DNA from: Mimachlamys varia
Lineage: Eukaryota > Mollusca > Bivalvia > Pectinida > Pectinidae
Length of the DNA stretch: 64,000 nucleotides
Reading direction: 5' to 3'
Assembly (NCBI GenBank): GCA_947623455.1
Contig: OX392538.1
Location: 29,263,001 to 29,327,000, forward strand
The position numbers and the translations under genes were made by a program. Shown here one piece after another: positions 1 to 8,500 of this stretch. The notes beneath the pieces were generated by a model, which was not told the DNA's origin, ran no database searches, and worked only from the letters and a program-made list of their open reading frames with translations. Each line of letters starts with the position of its first letter. Positions within the stretch are counted from its first letter, which is position 1.

Positions 1-2197
1 TATTTGACCAGTAGCTTCCTTAGATGAAGCCAAATAAAGTTTGCGAAAAGAAATGACCTTGACCAATATTCAAGGTCACCGTGAGGTTAAATCTATTTTA
101 ACCTTTAAACGACTTCTTCTGAAATACCAAAAGCCCTAGAAGCATGATATTTGGCTGAAATGTCCCTTGGATGAAGCCCGACAAAGTTTGCGAAAAAAAA
201 TGACCTTGACTTATATTCAAGGTCACAGGGGTCAAATCTGTTAAAACCTTTAAACGACTTCTTCTGAAATACCAAAAGCCCTAGAAGCATGATATTTGGC
301 TGAAAGGTTCCTTGGATGAAGCCCGATAAAGTTTGCGAAAAGAAATGACCTTTACCTATATACAAGGTCACAGGGGTCAAATCTGTTAAAACCTTTAAAC
401 GACTTCTTCTGAAATACCAAAAGCCCTAGAAGCATGATATTTGGCTGAAAGGTTCCTTGGATGAAGCCGGACAAAGTTTGCGAAAAGAAATGACCTTGAC
501 CTATATTCAAGGTCACAGGAGTCAAATGTGTTAAAACCTTTAAACGACTTCTTCTGAAATACCAAAAGCCCTAGAAGCATGATATTTGGCTGAAAGGTTC
601 CTTGGATGAAGCCCGACAAAGTTTGCGAAAAGAAATGACCTTGACCTATATTCAAGGTCACAGGGGTCAAATCTGTTAAAACCTTTAAACGACTTCTTCT
701 GAAATACCAAAAGCCCTAGAAGCATGATATTTGGCTGAAAGGTTCCTTGGATGAAGCCCGACAAAGTTTGCGAAAAGAAATGACCTTGACCTATATTCAA
801 GGTCACAGGGGTCAAATCTGTTAAAATCTTTAAACGACTTCTTCTGAAATACCAAAAGCCCTAGAAGCATGATATTTGGCTGAAAGGTTCCTTGGATGAA
901 GCCCGACAAAGTTTGCGAAAAGAAATGACCTTGACTTATATTCAAGGTCACAGGGGTCAAATCTGTTAAAACCTTTAAACGACTTCTTCTGAAATACCAA
1001 AAGCCCTAGAAGCATGATATTTGGCTGAAAGGTTCCTTGGATGAAACCGGACAAAGTTTGCGAAAACAAGGTCACAGGGGTCAAATCTGTTAAAACCTTT
1101 AAACGACTTCTTCTGAAATACCAAAAGCCCTAGAAGCATGATATTTGGCTGAAAGGTTCCTTGGATGAAGCCGGACAAAGTTTGCGAAAAGAAATTACCT
1201 TGACCTATATTCAAGGTCACAGGAGTCAAATCTGTTAAAACCTTTAAACGACTTCTTCTGAAATACCAAAAGCCCTAGAAGCATGATATTTGGCTGAAAG
1301 TTTCCTTGGATGAAGCCCGACAAAGTTTGCGAAAAGAAATGACCTTGACCTTTATTCAAGGTCACAGGGGTCAAATCTGTTAAAATCTTTAAACGACTTC
1401 TTCTGAAATACCAAAAGCCCTAGAAGCATGATATTTGGCTGAAAGGTTCCTTGGATGAAGCCCGACAAAGTTTGCGAAAAGAAATGACCTTGACCTTTAT
1501 TCAAGGTCACAGGGGTCAAATCTGTTAAAATCTTTAAACGACTTCTTCTGAAATACCAAAAGCCCTAGAAGCATGATATTTGGCTGAAAGGTTCCTTGGA
1601 TGAAGCCCGACAAAGTTTGCGAAAAGAAATGACCCTGACCTATATTCAAGGTCACAGGAGTCAAATCTGTTGAAACCTGCAAACGACTTCTTCTAAAATA
1701 CCAAAAGCCCTAGAAGCATGATATTTGGCTGAAAGTTTCCTTGGATGAAGCCCGACAAAGTTTGTGAAAAGAAATGACCTTGACCTATATTCAAGGTCAC
1801 AGGGGTCAAATCTGTTAAAACATTTAAACGACTTCTCCTGAAATACCAAAAGCCCTAGAAGCATGATATTTGGCTGAAAGGTTCCTTGGATGAAGCCTGA
1901 CAAAGTTTGCAAAAAGAAATGACCTTGACCTATATTCAAGGTCACAGGGGTAAAATCTGTTAAAACATTCAAACAACTTCTTCTGAAGTACCAAAAGCCC
2001 TAGAAGCATGACATTTGGCTGAAAGGTTTCTTGGATGAAGCCTGACAAAGTTTGCAAAAAGAAATGACCTTGATCTTGATTTGCCTAGAGACATGATATT
2101 TGGCTGGTAGCGTCCTGGGATGAAGCCAAACAAAATTTGAAAATGAAAATGATGTTGTCTTATAAGATCACAGGGGTAAAATATGTTTAAATCTTAA
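1..2197. repeat. Tandem array of a 145-bp unit, about 14 copies
   Basis: The landmark ACCTTTAAAC or a close variant recurs at 101, 246, 391, 536, 681, 826, 971, then 1095, 1240, 1385, 1530, 1675, 1820 and 1965, a period of 145 bp. The one short step (971 to 1095, 124 bp) is a 21-bp deletion in the unit around 1060-1075. The first unit (1-100) and the last unit (about 2080-2197) are clearly more diverged than the interior, as expected when unequal exchange homogenises the centre of an array. Nearly every unit carries the inverted pair TGACCTTGA / TCAAGGTCA with a 7-bp spacer. Minus-strand frames of 60-103 codons recur in every unit but are unit artefacts. Units of this kind are common in bivalve genomes, from memory. 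Confidence 0.95.
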
Positions 2198-2312
2198 GAT
2201 GTTCTTCTAAATGTCTTACATTAAAAGATTTTAGGGGACTTTGGGGTTACACTATAATATAAGTCAGAGATTGATACCAGGTGAGCGATGCAGGCCCATT
2301 GGGCCTCTTGTT
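2198..2312 (+). mobile_element. 3' tail of the Helitron-like element that carries the 145-bp array
   Basis: The segment after the array is non-repetitive and ends in the near-palindrome AGGCCCATTGGGCCT (2292-2306) followed by CTTGTT. The same terminus (AGGCCCATGGGCCT at 4414-4427, then CTTGTT) closes the neighbouring element at 2359-4434. I infer that the 145-bp array and this tail form one non-autonomous element whose left end lies before the window. A short palindrome close to the 3' end and an internal tandem array fit the 'pearl'/Helitron-N elements known from bivalves. No Rep/helicase coding sequence is present. Confidence 0.55.
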
Positions 2313-2358
2313 GTTGAAGTGAGCCACACCTGAATTATTTTCAATTCTTTGGATTTTT
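2313..2358 (+). mobile_element. Middle piece of an interrupted inverted-repeat MITE
   Basis: These 46 bp (GTTGAAGTGAGCC onward to a run of Ts) match 14069-14113 of the intact MITE with a few differences. They lie between the ends of two unrelated repeat elements. With 4435-4555 they form the right half of one MITE copy. Its left half should lie beyond the left edge of the window. Confidence 0.7.
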
Positions 2359-4434
2359 AGGTCATCTGACCCGAAGGGTCAGGATGACCTATAGTCATCG
2401 TGCTTCGTCCGTCGTCGTGCGCCGTGCGCCGTGCGCCATGCGCCGTCAGTAAACTTTTCATTTCAAAATGCTACTCCTCCTTCATTTCTTAATGGATCAC
2501 CACCAAATTTGGTGTGAAGCATCATTGGGGGAAGGCGATCAGATTTTATATAAATGAGGCTGATCCGACCCCTGGGGCCATAGGGGCGGGGCCCGAAAAG
2601 GGGAACTTTGCTGAATTTTTGCTTTAAATTCCTACTCCTCCTTAATACTTGAATGGATTACATCCAAATTTGATGTGAAGCATCATTGGGGGAGGGCGAT
2701 CAGATTTTATATAAATGAGGCTGATCCAACCCCTGGGGCCAGAGGGGCGGGGCCCGAAAAGGGGAACTTTGCTGAATTTTTGCTTTAAATTCCTACTCCT
2801 CCTTAATACTTGAATGGATTACATCCAAATTTGGTGTGAAGCATCATTTGGGGAGGGTGATCAGATTTTATATATATGAGGCTGATCCGACTCCTGGGGC
2901 CAGAGGGGTAGGGCCCCAAAAGGGGAACTTTGGTGAATTTTTGCTTTAAATTCCTACTCCTCCTTAATACTTGAATGGATTGCATCCAAATTTGGTGTGA
3001 AACATCATTTGGGGAGGGCAATCAGATTTTATATAAATGAGGCTGATCCGACCCCTGGGGCCATAGGGGCGGGGCCTCAAAAAGGGGACTTTGCTGAATT
3101 TTTACTTTAAAATCCTACTCCTCCTTAATGCTTGAATGGATTGCATCCAAATTTGATGTGAAGCATCATTTGGGGAGGGCGATCAGATTTTATATAAATG
3201 AGGCTGATCCAACCCTTGGGGCCATAGGGGCGGGGCCTCAAAAAGGGGACTTTGCTGAATTTTTACTTTAAAATCCTACTCCTCCTTAATGCTTGAATGG
3301 ATTGCATCCAAATTTGATGTGAAGCATCATTTGGGGAGGGCGATCAGATTTTATATAAATGAGGCTGATCCAACCCTTGGGGCCAGAGGGGCGGGGCCCG
3401 AAAAGGGGAACTTTGCTGAATTTTTGCTTTAAATTCCTACTCCTCCTTAATACTTGAATGGATTACATCCAGATTTGGTGTGAAGCATCATTCGGGGATG
3501 GCGATCAGATTTTGTATATATGAGGCTGATCCGACTCCTGGGGCCAGAGGGGTAGGGGCCCAAAAGGGGAATTTTGCTGAATTTTTGCTTTAAATTTCTA
3601 CTCCTCCTTAATACTTGAATGGATTGCATCCAAATTTGGTGTGAAACATCATTTGGGGAGGGCAATCAGATTTTATATAAATGAGGCTGATCCAACCCCT
3701 GGGGCCATAGGGGCGGGGCCTCAAAAAGGGGACTTTGCTGAATTTTTACTTTAAAATCCTACTCCTCCTTAATGCTTGAATGGATTGCATCCAAATTTGA
3801 TGTGAAGCATCATTTGGGGAGGGCGATCAGATTTTATATAAATGAGGCTGATCCAACCCTTGGGGCCATAGGGGCGGGGCCTCCAAAAGGGGACTTTGCT
3901 GAATTTTTGCTTTAAAATCCTACTCCTCCTTAATGCTTGAATGGATTGCATCAAAATTTGATGTGAAGCATCATTTGGGAAGGGCGATCAGATTTTATAT
4001 AAATGAGGCTGATCCAACCCTTGGGGCCAGAGGGGCGGGGCCCCAAAAGGGGAACTTTGCTGAATTTTAAAGATTAGTAAAATACCTGTTAACATACACT
4101 GAAGGATAGAAATTTCTGAAAGTGAAAGTAGTTGTGATACAGTCTTGTATTCCACAATGCTGGTATACATTTACTATAGCTAAGACGCTTTTGATTTTGC
4201 AATGCCAATCAAATAGGAGATTACCAAATCATTGCAAAGTGTATAACAAGCATGGCCGATATGTTGTTCATTGCTTTGACAACACCATAAATAAATTTAG
4301 TAACCGACTCTAGATCTGAACAGATAGTTTATGACAATGATGCTGGTTTGAACACTTTTGAACTAAGGGGTGTGTCCCTGCTATAAGTGTTTGCAATTGT
4401 CAGATGACCGTTTAGGCCCATGGGCCTCTTGTTC
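2359..4434 (+). mobile_element. Non-autonomous Helitron-like ('pearl'-type) element with a 161-bp repeat core
   Basis: The borders are set by comparison with the intact MITE at 13865-14251, where the target reads GGA, seven Ts, GTCAAG. Here the T-run is split after five Ts at 2358 and resumes at 4435 with TGTCAAG. The element opens with a stem-loop (2359-2390: AGGTCATC and TGACCC pairing with GGGTCA and ATGACCT). It then has a CpG-rich stretch with repeated GTGCGCC, the 161-bp array, a unique segment (4069-4398), and a 3' palindrome at 4414-4427 followed by CTTGTTC. The 11-mer GGTCATCTGAC (2360-2370) is repeated in perfect inversion at 4399-4409. Insertion inside a T-run without a clear target duplication suits a rolling-circle mode. 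The family name is from memory and there is no coding capacity. Confidence 0.7.
2470..4068. repeat. Tandem array of a 161-bp unit, about 10 copies
   Basis: CCTACTCCTCC or a one-base variant recurs at 2470, 2631, 2792, 2953, 3114, 3275, 3436, 3597, 3758 and 3919, so the period is 161 bp (the first step is also within a base of this). The first unit is the most diverged and the last is cut at 4068. Units at 2792-3020 resemble those at 3436-3664 better than their direct neighbours, giving a 644-bp (four-unit) higher-order period. Each unit contains a GC-rich core (GGGGCGGGGCC) and an A/T-rich half. A unit size near 160 bp inside a mobile element is the known arrangement of bivalve pearl/Helitron repeats. 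Confidence 0.93.
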
Positions 4435-4559
4435 TGTCAAGTTACCACTCAGGCTCACTTCTTTTTAGACTTATTTTTGCATGTTAATCAACATGACTTT
4501 CTTTCATAATTTTCAGAATCCCGAAAAATTTACTGAAGTTACGTATTTTGGGCCTTTAA
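4435..4559 (+). mobile_element. Right end of the interrupted MITE
   Basis: The sequence continues the copy begun at 2313-2358 and aligns with 14115-14255 through shared blocks (TGTCAAG, CTTATTTTTGCATG, TTTCAGAATC, TTACGTAT, GGGCCT). It ends in GGGCCT plus TTAA at 4556-4559, the same terminus and target duplication as the intact copy. The copy lacks about 17 bp relative to 14121-14140. Confidence 0.72.
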
Positions 4560-5271
4560 TATCACACCTGTTAATATCACATTCCTCTTTCTATCATTTT
4601 TTCCCAAAGTATCATTTTTCTCTCTGTATAATATTTGCAATTATCATGTATTTTGAGGTGAATTCCTCTTAATATCATGTATCATACAATTTGTGCAAAA
4701 TGTTGCATAGAAAATAAAAATTACCCCAAAAAATGCTTTTTAATTGAAATAATGTTATCTATACAGTGTACCCTTGACCTATCGCCACTCTCCCATACCG
4801 CCACCTAAACCTCTAGAACGGATTTCCCTTCTATATAATGAAATATTTTTTTCAAGAACCAAATATGAATGCAGTGTTTGAGCCAATTTTTTAATTTTAT
4901 GGCCCTCGGGTGTCATGTCCAGTTGCAAAAAGAGGAAGGGGATAAACATCATCATTTTGATCATAATTCCTTTCAGTTCCATTTTAATTAGTTGAACTCA
5001 GCATAGGATGAAAGATGTATGTACCGAATATATTATATATAAACTTTATTTATTTTACATCGATTTCGAAAAAGGAAAGGTAATCTTATATTAATTCATC
5101 TTGTTGGTCTGGATGGAAGGGGGCATTTTCACCATCCATTCAATTGCAAATTGGCTGAATTATTCATTATTATGTATTATAAGTTGTATTTATATTTCTT
5201 GGTGTCATTTCCACAATTTAAATTGATTTTTAACTGATGACATCAATGTGAGTTTTATATTTGTTGTTTAG
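4560..5271. other. AT-rich spacer or intron; possible transposon end at 4762
   Basis: No coding exon is seen. At 4762-4763 a TA dinucleotide is followed by CAGTGTACCCTTGACCTATC and further pyrimidine-rich sequence. This resembles the terminal repeat of pogo/Tigger-type Tc1-mariner elements (TA target, CAGT start). No inverted partner was found before 5271, so this would be a solo end. The last 40 bp contain TTTTTAACTGATGAC (branch-point-like) and a T-rich tract before the splice acceptor at 5270-5271. Confidence 0.4.
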
Positions 5272-5562
5272 GTCTACCATGTTCACGGAATACAACACCT
5301 TAAAGCGTTTATATCAAGACCAAGGCCAACTAGATTTTGGTGACAGGTTTCGCTATGATGAGTTCAAATGGGCATGGTATAGCTTTGTCGACCTCCTGGA
5401 TATAAACTTTGACGAAGGATTCTTTTGCCCACATTGCGGTGACGATCCCGACACATTCGTCATGGATGCAACCTCCGTCTCTTTCAGAAAAGAGCTTGCA
5501 TCATGGTCCGTTCTTGATGAGGTTGATGTTCAGCATAAACTACCAAAATACAACAAAAAACG
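5272..5562 (+). CDS. KDZ/HMGXB3-like exon A: zinc knuckle and first acidic motif
   Basis: The acceptor is TTTGTTGTTTAG ending at 5271 and the donor is ACG|GTTAGT at 5562/5563. The exon encodes about 96 residues in the frame read from TCT at 5273, with CPHCG at 5426-5440 and MDATSVSFRKEL after it. It enters in the middle of a codon, so at least one upstream exon is missing from view. The in-frame ATG at 5279 is unlikely to be the true start because the acceptor precedes it by only 8 bp. Confidence 0.62.
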
Positions 5563-8500
5563 GTTAGTCATATGTAATTAGTCATATATAACATAAAAGT
5601 CAGAATTATAGATTGTGTCCCTTGAAATGCTTGACACTACAGGGTCTGCACCAAAGTATAGTGTTACATTGCTCTGCCCATCTGTTTACTACTTAACAAT
5701 TATGTGAAACAGCCGGTATAAACTTAAAGTTTTCTAAACATGTCATTCAGGAAATCTCTGATAGTGACATCAAAGTGTTTTATCAGCACACAGAATGTTT
5801 CAACAGACTGCCAAATCTCTATTCACAGTAAATAAATTTATAGAGAACTACTTGAACTAACCAATATTGTTGTATGTTTATTTCATGTGAGCTTTTAGTT
5901 AACATTTATATTTTTCAGGGTTGAGGAAAGGACCTTTGCCAGTAAAGCTCTTCGCAATTATTTTTCAATGTTGGCTGGCAAGACAGGGTTGAAGAAAAGT
6001 GAACTGTCTACTTTTATTAATTTCCTTGGAAGGGAATGTAAACTTGCAGAGCCCATTGTTAACATTATACTAGAGCATTCCATTACATCTGGTGATAGCA
6101 TCCATGCAACTGATGTATGGAAGGATTTTGTCAAGTGTTTAGCAAGTTCATATCCCGTATGTTCATTCATAACAACATCGAAAGAGATACATGACTTACT
6201 CAGAAGGATGTGCTACAAAGACATCCGGAAATGTTCTTCAGACTTGTCTGTTTTGCAGCATAGCATCCCAGTTATTTTCAAGCTGGTCATGAACCTGCAG
6301 GATGGATTTCCTATGTCAGAGTTCAAAAGTCTTCTCCAATTATTGATACCAAAGTCATTGGCTCCATTTGAACAACTGCCAACATTGCATGATGAGGAGA
6401 TCACTTCTGAAAACAATGTACATTTACCTATGTCATATTTTCCTGCACTAAAAATCAAAAGGGGACGTGGTGCATTTGCAAGTGATAAACCTGGCTTGGT
6501 GTCTACAGAATGCCGCAAAACAGCAAGTGGTCATCCATCTCTGTTGCCAGGAGTCTTTACACTTTTCTGTAAACATGGTGTGTATCACTATAACTTATAT
6601 TAAGCATATTTTTGTTGAAAACTGATCCTTACATAATACATTACTGTTTTTGTTAAGATAATAGGTCAGTATTTTTGTAGACTAATTTGTGTGTGTTGCA
6701 CAATGGACTTGCAGGTTATATATTTTAATGGGAAGATTATGAGACAACTTGTATTACGATTACACATTCACATAAATGTATTGAAACAATATTTTACTTA
6801 ATTAGTCTGGTATTTGATTCCAACAATTTTTCAATAATTGCTAATTCAGAAACAATTGGAAATACTCAAAAAAATATTACAAATTGTTCTTATCTTTATA
6901 ATATGAATAAATGCTATGGATTTTAGGCTACCATTAAGGTATATCCTTAAAAAGTTTTAAATTCTAGACTTTAAAACTTTTTACTGTCAAATATCAATGA
7001 AATGGTACTGATTACTATGGTTCATGTAATTCTATTAATTCCATAATTAAGTAATAAACAGATAATGGACACGCACCACTAATAAATTAAAGGGACATCC
7101 CTTCCTTCAGACATCAGAAACATGCAAAATTTCTATTGAGGAAATCTTTAAATGAAGAATATGTGAATGGTAGTGCCTAATAATAATGAAATCAACGCCG
7201 AAATATACAGAAAAAAGACTAACTGTACACAGATACTGTCTATCATTGCGGAAATTAGTGATACTTAGAATTAAGAATTTTCAGGACTTCATACTGAAAG
7301 AACTTTGCTTTACCTTGCGAGTAAAAATGCTGTATTAATGTAAAGATTATAAATTTTACTACTATGGGGATAATATATATTTTCCATTAAGATTATTTAA
7401 CAATCTAAACTTTATTCAAACAAAGGAATGCCCCTTTAACAACTAGAGACATCAATATTGAATCAACATTTGCTGTTGTGTTTAAATTTTGATTGGAATT
7501 AGGATTTCAATCTTAAATGTAATTCATTGATTGCAATGAATCCCCCAACATTCCTTTTACCATCCTAAGGACCAGATGCCGTGAAGGTAAATATTACTTA
7601 ACTGCAAAACCTTACATTAGGCCAAAAAAAATTAATTTCTTGTTTCTCAAGCCCGCCCGCATCCAATATGAACTTTGCACCACTCACTTTTTATTGAAAT
7701 CAAAAGAATAAAAACGTCCGCGCCGGAAAAAAAAATCTGGAAAAAAATTCCGTCGTTGGTTCCCGCATTCACCGGAATCTTGGCCGATCCGTGTTTTAGA
7801 ATCTCCCAAATCAGATCATTGAAACGTTTGTTTTTTTCGCGCTTGATTTATTTGCAGTCGGCACATGGTTCGCCATGATTTCCGTACAGATATCTTGCTC
7901 GGGGAATGTTTTATTACCGTGGACGATCTTATCGAATTATAGTGACAGTTGTTCGTTTGGAGAATTGTACAAGGGCTTACGGGACGGATCAATTGGCCCA
8001 GATGACTGGAGCTTCCCCCCCCCCCAAATTTGCCGACCATGACGTGTCGGCAAGCATCGGAAAAAAGAAATTGGATAGTTTTGACAAAGTTTTAATGTCC
8101 ACAGGGGTAAGTGAAGCAATTAAACTATTTGGCCATTATGTGAGAATTTCGTTACACGAGGTACAACGGTCATCGTCATCTACATGTATAAACAATGCCA
8201 AACCTGAGACGGATCCGGGATGTAAAAATGAAAACGAAACTGGTGAGAAAAAACGGAACGCGTTTCAAGTGCTAGTAGATGCTGGTAGAAAGCTAACATT
8301 ACCGACAATGTATAATACAGACAATAAAATCCGAAACGGTAAACATATCAAATTCAACAAGTTTGTTCAACGAGAGCCAGTATCCAATGTGTAAAATCTG
8401 TGACAGCAGAGATAACAAGGCACTTAAAAGAAAAAGAAATGTTTGGGAGGAAAGAAAGGGAGCAAAAAAGACCAAAAAAACATAGTGATTTCCTGAACAC

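Noticed and set aside
105..2057. A series of 60-103-codon minus-strand genes
   Set aside because: They are the same frame in successive 145-bp units. The 145-bp period shifts frame, so each one ends after about two units.
4122..4672. Two plus-strand frames of 63 codons
   Set aside because: They lie in the tail of the Helitron-like element and in the broken MITE. Composition is low-complexity and there is no support.
5958..6518. Minus-strand frames of 70 and 101 codons
   Set aside because: They are antisense to exon B of the KDZ-like gene, which has the better support.
7816..8119. Minus-strand frames of 74 and 60 codons
   Set aside because: They overlap the CpG-dense segment and the C11 run antisense to the 162-codon frame, with no recognisable content.
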